From Strigops habroptila (taxonomy: Eukaryota > Chordata > Aves > Psittaciformes > Psittacidae), in NCBI RefSeq assembly GCF_004027225.2, contig NC_044277.2, positions 30,596,495-30,660,494 on the forward strand: a stretch of 64,000 bases of DNA, written 5' to 3'. Below, one piece after another: positions 35,046-45,300 of this stretch. Positions within the stretch are counted from its first letter, which is position 1. Each line of letters begins with the position of its first letter. The translations under genes were made by a program, and so were the position numbers. Below the pieces are notes generated by a model, which saw only the letters and a program-made list of their open reading frames with translations, did not search any database and was not told the DNA's origin.

Positions 35046-35756
35046 GATTGAGGAGTTTTAAATTAATAGTAACATGAAGGAGTAGAGTTGCATGTAATTG
35101 AAGTGATTCCAGTACCCTAAGACTCTAAATCTTAAAAATGTTATTGAATCAGAGAAACCATTAGTTTAATGTTAATTGGTAGTCCTAAACAAGTTTCTAA
35201 TTTTAGGTGGAATCAGTAGGAAAAATAATCTATGTAGTTTCAAGGTGGAGTTTGCTTAATTTCTAAGGTATTTTAAGATTTATCTGGAACATCAAGAAGT
35301 GATGCAATGCCTTAGGAGATGCCTTCCAGGGTATATTCCTAAAGTAAAGAAAATCTAAACCAATAATAGAAAAATATCATTATTCCTCTTTTTGCCTTGA
35401 CCGAAAACTTCTGAATGTAGAAGATAGTCCTTTTATGAACTGCGTAGACATATTTCAGTCAAGTTTAGCTGAACTACTCACTCTTGCCTGGCAAATTGCC
35501 TGTGTGCTAACTTCACAAAGGACCACTTGAAAACACATTCAGTATTCAACTGACAACATAAAGATCAAGGCTTATGCTATCATGTATTAAAAATAACACT
35601 TCCCCCCCTCCCAAAGTTGCTACCTTAATTGCAGGAGTCTACACATTTTTATCATCTCACTTACTGTGCTCAATAGGTATTGTTTTGGAACACAACCTTT
35701 AAGGTTTTTACATTTGTCATCTTTTCTCTGCAAATTGTGTTTTAATAATGAATTGC
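35046..35756. other. No gene seen
   Basis: AT-rich DNA between the LTR fragment and the CR1 5' end; no coding or repeat signal recognised. Confidence 0.45.
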
Positions 35757-36031
35757 CGAGGTGAGTATCTCCAGAGAGGACGCCTTCAACACCGGAGCGG
35801 GGGGAAGCACAGCGTCCAGGAGCCTCAGTTCGGAGCGGCAAGAGCGACCGAGGGAGCCTCAAGTCCTCGACAGGCCTTGCCCAGGAGCCGGCAGCTCAGC
35901 TGACGCGAGCAGCTGACTCACAGGGGGCGGCGCCAGGAGTGACGGCACCAGCCCTCAGTGGGTAAAAACCCATCCCAGGGAGCGCGGGCGACCAGGGCGT
36001 GGCACGGCAGTTCGCGCAGGCAGCGAGCGGG
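35757..36031 (+). promoter_or_regulatory. CR1 5' UTR, CpG-rich internal promoter region
   Basis: Dense in CpG (for example CACCGGAGCGGGGGGAAG, GGGGGCGGCGCC, GAGCGCGGGCGACC) within an AT-rich window. Full-length LINEs carry their promoter inside the 5' UTR, so this is the likely one; the precise transcription start cannot be read from sequence. The many surviving CpGs suggest a young insertion. Confidence 0.65.
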
Positions 36032-37108
36032 ATGCTGAGCACTCGTCTCAGGGCCCGGGCCCGCTCTGGGAGCTCTGCCCCGGCGGTGGCCAGCGTAGGC
36101 ACCCAGACAGAGCCGATGAGAGGGGAGGCTGTGGCGCAGACCTCGGAGTGTAGAAAGTGCCTCGACTGGTCTCGTGAGGCGGGGGTGCGCAATGGACAGG
36201 GCTGCACTCGGTGCGCCCTGGTGGAGGTCCTCCTGCAGCAGTTGGCTGAGCTGCGGGAGGCTGTTGCAGAGCTAAAAGATGTCAGGGAAGCTGAGAGGAA
36301 GCTGGGCTGCTTGCTCCAGGCCCAAACTGTGCAGGAGCTGCAAACGTCTAGCCCTGCTCATATAGGAAAGAAGGACAGCAGCAACCCAGGAAGCTGGGAA
36401 TTAGTCACGAGAAAAACGAACAAAAAAAGGAGGAAGAGGACAATTAATGACAAGGGGCTTCCTCCTAAATCTGATGTCCCCACCCAGAACCGCTTTGCGG
36501 TTCTGCAGGGGGCTAATGAGAAAGCACCCACCACACCTAATGAGCACCCTGCTGATGCACCAGTAAAGAGGATTGCTACTGGTGCCTCCAGGAAAAAGAG
36601 GAGGGTCATAGTAGTAGGGGACTCTACTTTGAAAGGCACAGAGGCACCCATCTGCCAGCCTGATCCAGTCTTGAGGGAGGTGTGTTGCCTGCCAGGAGCT
36701 CAGATCAGGGATGTTGCGGAGAGGCTGCCTGCTCTAGTAAGTCCTGCTGACTATTACCCCCTCCTAGTGGTCCATGTGGGTGCTAGAGATATAGATAGCA
36801 GTAGCCTGGAAAACATTAAGAAGGACTACAGAGCCTTGGGAGAGGTGGTTATGGGCTCTGGAGCTCAGATAGTTTTTTCATCGATTCTCCAGAGCAAAGG
36901 GGAGGACCTTAAAAAAGCTAGGCGTGTCTGGCAGGTTAATAAATGGTTAGAATGGTGGTGCCATAGTCAGAGGTTTGGCTATTTAGAACATGGGGCTCCA
37001 TTTGGGAGGCCAGATCTACTGGAGGCTGGTGGAGCTGGTCTGACAAAGAAGGGGAAGAGCTGTTTTGGTAGGAGGCTTGCCAGGCTGGTCAGGAAAGCTT
37101 TAAACTAG
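36032..37108 (+). CDS. CR1 ORF1 protein, zinc-finger-like and SGNH esterase-like domains
   Basis: I place the start at the first ATG (36032), giving 358 codons; the frame is open 11 codons further upstream without an ATG. From that ATG, a CxxC pair (about residues 40-43) and a second CxxC (58-61) form a zinc-binding module. It is followed by a Leu/Glu/Ala heptad-like segment (LLQQLAELREAVAELKDVREA), a probable coiled coil, then a basic patch (RKTNKKRRKR) and the esterase-like domain. That domain starts at RRVIVVGDST, with the nucleophile Ser near 198. CR1 ORF1 proteins are known to carry such esterase domains and bind nucleic acid. Oddities: the VGTND-like block reads VGARD, and the terminal DGxHLT-type block reads GGAGLT, so both the catalytic Asp and His positions are Gly. 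The frame is intact and ends in TAG. Confidence 0.85.
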   Translation: MLSTRLRARARSGSSAPAVASVGTQTEPMRGEAVAQTSECRKCLDWSREAGVRNGQGCTRCALVEVLLQQLAELREAVAELKDVREAERKLGCLLQAQTVQELQTSSPAHIGKKDSSNPGSWELVTRKTNKKRRKRTINDKGLPPKSDVPTQNRFAVLQGANEKAPTTPNEHPADAPVKRIATGASRKKRRVIVVGDSTLKGTEAPICQPDPVLREVCCLPGAQIRDVAERLPALVSPADYYPLLVVHVGARDIDSSSLENIKKDYRALGEVVMGSGAQIVFSSILQSKGEDLKKARRVWQVNKWLEWWCHSQRFGYLEHGAPFGRPDLLEAGGAGLTKKGKSCFGRRLARLVRKALN

Positions 37109-37110
37109 AT

Positions 37111-40017
37111 GTGTTGGGGGAGGGGAGCATTGATCCATCCCAACATTCCTGGTCAGTTGCCAGCACCTGTAATAAGCGCTTGGAGCGATGTAGAGATGTT
37201 CCAGCTGCCCCAGCCATTGAGTCGGCTTCATTTGGAGCTCGGCTAAGGTGCCTCTATACAAACACCCGTAGTATGGGGAACAAGCAAGAGGAATTAGAGA
37301 TGTGTGCAAGGCTACGGGAATATGTTGTCATTGGTATCACAGAAACATGGTGGGATGGCTCCTATGACTGGAATGTCGGAATGGAAGGTTACAGGCTGTT
37401 TAGAAAAGACAGGCCAGGCAGATGGGGAGGGGGTGTTGCTATCTATGTCAGTGATAGGCTAGAGAGTATGGAACTCTGTCTGGGGATGGGTGATGAGGTA
37501 ACAGAGTGTTTGTGGGTCAGGATCAAAGGGAAAACAGCAACGGGGGACATTACGGTGGGGATCTGTTACAGGCCGCCTGATCAAGAGGACTCTGTGGATG
37601 AAGCGCTGTGCAGACAGATAGGAGCAGCCTCACGCTCGCAGGCCCTGGTCCTCATGGGGGACTTCAACTATCCTGACATCTGTTGGAGGGGCGGTACGGC
37701 CCGGCACAAGCAATCCAGGAGGTTCCTCAATTGTGTGGAAGACAACTTCCTCTTTCAAGCAGTAGAGAAGCCGACAAGGAGAGGTGCCATGCTGGACCTT
37801 GTGCTCACCAACAGGGAGGGACTGGTTGGAAATGTAATGCTCCAGAGCAGCCTTGGCTCTAGTGATCACGAGATGGTTGAGTTTGAGATCCTCAGGACGG
37901 TGAGAAGAGCGTGCAGCAAGCTCACTGCCCTGGACTTCAAGAAAGCAGACTTTGGCCTCTTCAGGAACCTCCTTAATAAGGTTTCATGGGATACAGTCCT
38001 AGAGGGCAGGGGGCCCAAGACTGCTGGTCGGTATTCAAGGATCACCTGCTACGTGCTCAAGAGTGTTGCATCCCGACTAGAAGAAAGTGCAGCAGGAGGG
38101 CCAGGAGACCTCCATGGATGGACAAGGAGCTGCTGAGGAAACTTAGAGGGGAAAAAAGAAGCTTATACAAGGTGGAAGCGAGGACAGGCGGCCTGGGAAG
38201 AATATAGGAGCATTGCCCGAGAAGCTAGGGACCAGGTTAGGAAAGCTAAGGCCCAGCTAGAATTAAGTTTGGCAAGGGATGTAAAAGATAACAGGAAAGG
38301 ATTCTATAGATACGTAGCAAATAAAAGACAGACTAGGGACAATGTAGGCCCTCTCCAGAAGCTATCAGGAGAACTGGCTACCATGGATTTGGAGAAGGCT
38401 GAGGTTCTTAATGACTTCTTTGCCTCAGTCTTCACCAGCAAATGCTCTGACCACACAACCCAAGTCTTGGAAAGCAAATGCAGGGACTGTGAGAACGAAG
38501 ACCTTAGGCCCACTGTAGGAGAGGATCAGGTTCAAGACCATCTTAAGAACCTGAATGTGCACAAGTCCATGGGACCTGATGAAATCCATCCACGGGTCCT
38601 GAAGGAGCTGGCGAATGAAGTTGCTAAGCCACTGTCCATTATATTCGAAAAATCCTGGCAGTCAGGTGAAGTTCCCGATGACTGGAAGAAGGGTAATATA
38701 ACCCCCATTTTCAAGAAGGGGAAGGTGGAAGACCGGGGGAACTACAGACCAGTCAGTCTCACCTCTGTGCCTGGCAAAATCTTGGAACAGTTTCTCCTGG
38801 AAAACATGCTAAGGCACATGAAAAACAACGAGGTGGTTGGTGACAGCCAACATGGCTTCACTAAGGGGAAATCCTGCCTGACCAATTTGGTGGCCTTCTA
38901 TGATGGAGCCACGGAACTGATGGACAGGGGCAGAGCAGTTGATGTCATCTACCTGGACTTGTGCAAAGCGTTTGACACTGTCCCACATGACATCCTTGTC
39001 TCTAAATTGGAGAGACATTGATTTGATAGATGGACCACTCGGTGGATCAAAAACTGGCTCGATGGCTGCACGCAAAGAGTTGTGGTAAATGGCTCCATGT
39101 CCAGTTGGAAACCTGTAACGAGTGGTGTCCCTCAGGGATCGGTGTTGGGACCGGTCCTGTTCAACATCTTTGTCGGTGACATGGACAGTGGGATTGAGTG
39201 CGCCCTCAGGAAGTTTGCCGATGACACCAAGCTGTGTGGTTCGGTTGATACGCTGGAGGGAAGGGATGCCATCCAGAGGGACCTTGACACGCTTGTGACG
39301 TGGGACGATGCCAACCTTATGAAGTTTAACCAAGCCAAGTGTAAGGTCCTACACCTGGGTCGGGGCAACCCCAGGCACTGCTACAGGCTGGGCAGAGAAG
39401 AGATTCAGAGCAGCCCTGCAGAAAAGGACTTGGGGGTGTTGGTTGACGAGAAGCTTAACATGAGCCGGCAGTGTGTGCTTGCAGCCCAGAAAGCCAACCG
39501 TATCCTGGGCTGCATCAAAAGAAGCGTGACCAGCAGGTCGAAGGAGGTGATCCTGCCCCTCTACTCTGCTCTTGTGAGACCTCACTTGGAGTACTGTGTA
39601 CAGTTCTGGTGTCCTCAACATAAAAAGGGCATGGAGCTGTTGGAGCGAGTCCAGAGGAGGGCCACGAGGATGATAAGAGGGCTGGAGCACCTCCGATATG
39701 AAGACAGGCTGAGAGAGTTGGGGCTGTTCAGCCTGGAGAAGAGAAGGCTGCGTGGTGACCTCATAGCAGCCTTCCAGTATCTGAAGGGGGTCTACAAGGA
39801 TGCTGTGGAGGGACTCTTCCTTAGGGACTGTAGTGGTAGGACAAGGGGTAATGTCTTCAAACTTAAACAGGGGAAGTTTAGATTAGATATAAGGAAGAAG
39901 TTCTTTACAGTGAAGGTGGTGAAGCAGTGGAATGGGTTGCCCAGGGAGGTTGTGGATGCTCCATCCCTGGCGGTGTTCAAGACCAGGTTGGACAGAGCCT
40001 TGAGCCATGTGGTTTAG
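37111..40017 (+). pseudogene. CR1 ORF2, endonuclease plus reverse transcriptase, lightly damaged
   Basis: The frame is open from 37072, overlapping the end of ORF1, and lacks an ATG until 37273, which lies inside the endonuclease. GTG occurs at 37111. The endonuclease is complete here: YTNTRS (catalytic Asn), TETWW, GDFN, SDH. Comparison with the 10.2-kb copy shows one G lost from a G run at about 38008-38013, one A gained in an A run at about 38151-38157 (restoring the frame after some 145 bp), and a TGA at 39019-39021 where the sister has CAA. The rest is open through SGVPQGS, FADD and the C-terminal domain to the stop at 40015-40017. Function in the family: target-primed reverse transcription. 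The nonsense codon alone separates the endonuclease from the catalytic RT motif C. Confidence 0.9.
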
Positions 40018-40104
40018 GGCAAGGTGTCCCTGCCCATGGCAGGGGGGTTGGAACTAGATGATCTTAAGGTCCTTTCCAACCCTTACGATTCTATGATTCT
40101 ATGT
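40018..40104 (+). other. CR1 3' UTR with hairpin and octamer tail
   Basis: CCCTGCC (40028-40034), CAT, GGCAGGG (40038-40044) form a 7-bp stem with a 3-base loop, followed by GGAACTAGATGATCTTAAGG and two ATTCTATG octamers. The same hairpin occurs in the 10.2-kb copy and in complement in the 13.7-kb copy. The CR1 3' UTR is the part that the element's own RT must recognise. Confidence 0.8.
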
Positions 40105-40281
40105 ATGGGCACTTGTCTTTTCCTCTAATAATCCAACCCTTAAACTTCATACATTTTATTTCTTCACTGATATTGGAAAACAAAAAGCGTATCCTGGAGT
40201 TATTTCAGTCAAGACCTTGAAATCTAAACAAAGAGCATACATAGGTCTTACAGTGGAATCCATTTTCCTGAGATGGCATAC

Positions 40282-41196
40282 TGTGGTGGGCTAACCTCAT
40301 CAAAGAGTTGAACCTAGCCACTCATTCACTTTCCCTCTCAGCAAGACAGGGTAGAAAATAGGAAAAAAAAGAGAAACAAGAAATATTGTCAAGATGAAGA
40401 CAGGGAGAACACTTACCAATTCCTGTCACAGACAAAACAGACTCAACTTGGGGAAAATTAATTTATAGCCAATTAAAACAGATTTGGGTAGTGAGAAACA
40501 AAAAGGCAAACACAAAAACATCTTTCTGCCCCCACTTTTCCAGGCTCAATTTGTTCCTTCATTGCCAACTCTAGGATGCTGCCCACAAACAATATAGTGG
40601 GGATGGGAGGTGGAGGGTTACAGTCAGTACATAATGGCTTCTCTCTACTGCTTCTTCTTCCTCACACTTTTCCTCCACTCTAGTGTGGCTCCTCTCCACA
40701 GGCTGCAGTCCTTCAGGAGAAAATCTGCCCCAGTGTGGACTGCCCACGGGCCACGGTTCCTTCAGGGAATATCCATCTCTTTAAGCAGGGGTCCTCCACA
40801 AGTTGCAATCTGTAGATATCTGCTCTAGCACTTGGAGTATCTCCACCTCCTCCCTACTTTCTTCCTTCTCCTTTCCTTCCTTCCCTTTCTTCCTCCTCTC
40901 TCCCTTCTTCTCCACCTCTGAGCTAGGTGCCCCCACTACAATATCTCGCTATTACCACCATTACTACTACTACTACTACCTCCACAACCACCACACCAGT
41001 GCAGTGGTTTTGCCCTTTCTAAATATGTTTTACTAGAAGCTGCACCAGCTTGGCTGATGGGCTCAGCTGTGTCCTGTGGTGGTCTGTGGAAGTTGGCTGG
41101 AATCAGCTGTGTCCAGCATGGGGCAGTTCCTACAGCTTCCTTGCTGCCAACACCTTTGCACCTACACCCAAATCACACACAAAAGAAGGAAATTCA
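40282..41196 (-). mobile_element. Probable solo LTR, family B
   Basis: On the minus strand the right-hand part (AAGCTGCACCAGCTTGGCTGATGGGCTCAGC in complement, about 41037-41070) and the left-hand part (CACAGACAAAACAGACTCAACTTGG in complement) align with the LTR at 47240-48117. It ends at GTTAGCCCACCACA (40282). With edges at 40282 and 41196 it has TG...CA termini and ATAC on both sides (40278-40281 and 41197-41200). A pyrimidine-rich stretch (40855-40918) and a short (TAC)n repeat (40962-40979) lie inside. The right edge is less certain than the left. Confidence 0.7.
40962..40979 (+). repeat. (TAC)n microsatellite in LTR family B
   Basis: Six successive TAC/ACT triplets inside the LTR, followed by interrupted CCACAACCACCACACC. 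Confidence 0.85.
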
Positions 41197-41811
41197 ATAC
41201 TTACCTACATCCTTCAGACAGACAATGCAACAAAACGTTTAAATATGCCAATATGAAACAAATTTTAAGTGTCATATAGGAAATAATTTAATAAAATAAA
41301 AAAAATTGCCTGCAAAAGATAGAAAATTTTCTATACATGTTTCTATTGTTGGAAGCAAAATTACATAACTAATTTAGAGTGACAAGAAATTACTTTTGTT
41401 TCATCTGTTAGTGAGGTGTTAGATGACAGCTGTTTGTTGAGGTTTAAGCCCAGATGGTAACATTGTTGAATTTCATTTTTAGTAATTCCGAGGATTAGGT
41501 AACTTTTACTTAAGGAATTTTTTTAGTATTTGAGGACTCTTCTAAATAATTAACCTCAATTATCAATCATTATTACTAATCAATCTCAGAATTCTGAGGA
41601 AGATTCCAGGGGACTAGGAAAAAAGAAAATAGTTTACCTATATTTTTAGAAGTAAATGGGATAAATAGCTAAGTCTGTCTCAGTTAGCCTCATAGTGATC
41701 CCAAGCAAAATCATGTATAAACCATCAGAATCAATAAAAATGTAAAGTACAGAAGCATTACTAATCACAAACTAGAAAAAGTAAATGAAAAATAGCTTTT
41801 GTCATACATTT
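41197..41811. other. No gene seen
   Basis: AT-rich DNA between an LTR and a CR1 copy; nothing recognised. Confidence 0.45.
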
Positions 41812-42382
41812 TATAGAATCATAGAATGGTTTGGGTTGGAAGGGACCTTAAAGATCATCTAGTTTCAATCCCCCTGCCATGGATAGGAACACCTTCCACT
41901 AGACCAGATTGCGCAAAGCCCCATTCAGCCTGGCCTTGACCACTTCAAGGGATGGGGCAGCCACAGCTTCCCTGGGCAACCTGTGCCAGTGCCACATCAC
42001 CCTCACAGGAAAGAACATCTTCATAATATCTAATCTAAATCTCCCCTATTTCACTTTAAAGCCATTACCCCTTGTCCTAACCTTAAATACCGTTATAAAA
42101 AGTACCTCTCCAGGTTTCTTGCAGGCCCCCTTTAGGTACTGGAAGATTGTTATAAGGTCTCCCCTTCTCTTCTCCAGGCTGAACAAGCCCAGCTCTCTCA
42201 GCCTGTCTTCAAAGGAGAGGTGCTCCAGCCTCATCCTTGTGGCCCTTCTCTGAACTCACTCCAGCAGGTACACATCCTTGTTATGTTGGGGACCCTAGAG
42301 CTGAATGCAGTACTCCACATGGGGTCTCAGGAGAGTGGAGTAGAGGGGGAGAATCACTTCCCTTAACTTGCTGGTCACACTT
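41812..42382 (-). mobile_element. CR1 LINE, 5'-truncated, moderately old
   Basis: The plus strand opens with TATAGAATCATAGAATGG (tail) and continues through complemented 3' UTR and ORF2 C-terminal sequence, for example CAGCCTGTCTTCAAAGGAGAGG and ACTCCACATGGGGTCTCAGG. It ends at TTGCTGGTCACACTT. On the minus strand [23 protein letters not shown] is readable at about 42234-42160, but frames break elsewhere. The tail phrase GGTTTGGGTTGGAAGGGACC marks a subfamily different from the young copies. Confidence 0.93.
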
Positions 42383-45300
42383 GTTAAAAGTGTGTTTGAT
42401 AAAAATAAAACTATTGATTCAACATCTTAAGATATATATAAATAATTAGTGATATAGAAAGGATTTGGCTTTCTTTAAAATAGAGAAGCAACAACCTATG
42501 CCATTATTTTTAAAGAAATCCTGCAGATATCTCTTCTTGTCTCAGTACTATTCAAGAATAGGAAAGATAAAAAGTAATTGTTCATAAAGTTTACAAATGG
42601 CATAAAATAATAGAGTTGTAAACACTTACAGTGGTATGATGGGTATGGCTCATTTAGTAGTGTGGAGCATTTGAAAAAGGTACATTTTAGTAAAGCCAAA
42701 GTTACAGTCAGTCAGACAGAAGACTGAAAGTGATATCAAGCACAAGATGGCATACTGGAGAAGTTACTTTCTTTTTCTAATTTAGTATTCAGTTTAGTTC
42801 TGCTGTGGAGGACAATTGCAAGTGAAAAACAAGTATACTAGAAAAGGCAAGATGACTTAATATTGTTTCAAATAGTTTAAAACATAAAAATCAATATAAT
42901 TTAGAACATAAATTAATGTTTTCGTGAATATTAATTAAATTTCCAAGCATGATTCAGCACCTTTGCTCCTGTAGAAAGGAGTAAGCCATTTGCATATCCT
43001 CTGAGGCACACTCTCATAAGAGAGTCTTCACTAGAATAACTTGACTCATATTTTCAAAGCAGAACTATAAGATTACCAAATATGTTGTTCAATTATCCTT
43101 GAGGACTTTGTGGCTGAAATAATATAAAGAAAAAAGGTGGAAGTACAAGTTAGATTTTTAGAAAATCTTTGTGATTTAAACCACAATATCTTACGAAATC
43201 AAATGATCCTTCCAAAAAGCCAATTAAGATTTTATATATGTATAAATAGTTAGAAAAATATTCTGAAAGCTTCACTGCGTACATATCCATAATTACATAC
43301 GTTTACCTGCATTCATATTTACATTGTGTCGATAATTGTCAAATATAAATACATTAAGGATTCATGTTTTTTCTATTAATGATTAAAATAATTTGAACAA
43401 TTTGCATATTCTAGAATGAAGTCAGTTCTTTCATTTTCTTTTGGCCCTCAATTGTGTATTGTGAAAGCAGGAGTTGTTACCTTTAGGACAATTTGCGATG
43501 AGAGGAAATATTAAGTAATAACCAGGGTTCGTCTATCAATGTAAAAATCTTTCTTGTAGAAATTGTCAGGTTGTACACAGAAGATTTATTATTTAAGTAG
43601 TAGACATTTATAATATATATTCATACCAATTAAGGAAAACTTACATCAACCTTCCAACATAAACACATATTACAATACTACCTAAATATCCTCATTCAGG
43701 ATTATAATTCTATTATCTGACCTGCTGCACAAACGTACAGATAGAAAAGGCCTATTCCTTCTCCCAGCCCAAAATTTTTAATCCAATTATTGTGTATAAG
43801 GTTTTACTTATCTTACAGTAGTTCATCATAAGGAAATCCAGAATTAATTTTATTTCAATTATAAATTATTAGCAAAATGTGAAATACAAAATCCTGTCAT
43901 TTTAAGGTTATGTTAATTAAGCACATAGTTTAAACTGGGATAAAATACAAATAACATTTTAAAATGAGACTCTTAGCTGCTTAATCTGCCTATCAATATT
44001 TCTATCTCCATATCTCTGTTAAATAATAACTCTACTGCAAGGTGGAAGCACCCTCAAGATGACCAGTGAGGGCTGGAACCCAACGCTGGCTCCCACAACA
44101 ACAAGATTTGATAGCAGACAAAACCAGTACTTTTGCTATTGCTTCCCTAACTGTGAAAAACAAAACTAAAACCACCTTCTTTTCTTTTACATTGTATCAG
44201 AACAATCTTGCTTGGAATTCTGTAGACATACATATAATTTCACAAACATACCAAAAATTTGAATAATTTCACGAGAAAAAAATATGGTATTATCTTGTAA
44301 TTTGATTTAGGAAATAGGCATTTTAAACACCATTTTAAAATATAAAATACACACTGTGCTTAAAGGTGCCAAAACCATGGACAACTAAATAGAAGTCTTG
44401 TTGTTAAGTGATGATGGGAGTTGGTATTACCATATGGAGATAAAATAAAAGGAAGAAATTCTGCTATATTAAAAATTGAAAGAATAGAAAGGAATTCACA
44501 TATATTCATAGGTAAGCCCAGAGGCAGTTGTAGAGTTTATACACATTTTCATGCATATATCAGAATGTTTTACACTACTGCATAACAGCATACCTTTCTG
44601 GTGCCCACAGAATGTCATTGCTGGTGTTCAAAAATAATACAGAATTTTCACCCGAATCTTAGGCAATGCTGAGCAATGCATGGCTACTCTGGAAAAAAAA
44701 CATTATACAGAGATGAGGCAAACCATGGGGAAACACAAAACCAAAATAATAGTGGGAAATGATAAAAGATAGGTAGACAAAAATCTGAAGAATGGCTTTG
44801 AAGAAATTAAGGAAAGATCAAGCCTTTGGAAAAGCTGCAGGCAGATGAACTGATAGATATTACTTCTTTTTGCCTACAACAGACTCTTAATAGTCAATAT
44901 AAATTTGTGGGGGTTTTGGGGGGCTTTTTGTTGGGGTTTTTTGTGTGTAGTCCATGTCTGTTACATTTTTTACACCCTTAGTTAAAATGATCTTAACTTC
45001 TTTCCCTTCTCAGCTTATTCTTTCCTCCCACTACAAAGTTGGGTAGACAACAGTATCGCCTCACCTCTTAACAAAGGATCTCCACTTCCATAAAGATTCA
45101 AGAAGTTGTTCTTTACACCTGTTCTGAATTTCAATGTTTTGTGAATATAAATGAAGATTGTGCTCAGCATTTCAGACATGTCTCTCTAGTAAAAGAAGAT
45201 TGAAAATTCAGAGAGGATTCTCACCTATGCAAGATGCTTACTCACTTAAACATAACTTTTTGCTGGAGTTTAATTTTCTTTTTTAAAGGAAACTGAACCA

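Larger units (their letters stand above)
35757..40104 (+). mobile_element. Near full-length young CR1 LINE
   Basis: About 4.35 kb: a GC- and CpG-rich 5' UTR, ORF1, ORF2, and a short 3' UTR ending in ATTCTATG octamers near 40104. Base composition jumps at about 35757 from AT-rich host DNA to GC-rich sequence, and returns after 40104. From 37336 on it is nearly identical by eye to the 10180-12952 copy. Long CR1 copies are rare because most are 5'-truncated. This one is damaged only by small lesions in ORF2 and probably by loss of the ORF2 start, so it inserted recently. Confidence 0.93.

Noticed and set aside
35999-36031. Start of CR1 ORF1 at 35999
   Set aside because: The codon there is GTG; the first ATG in frame is 36032, which is the better eukaryotic start.
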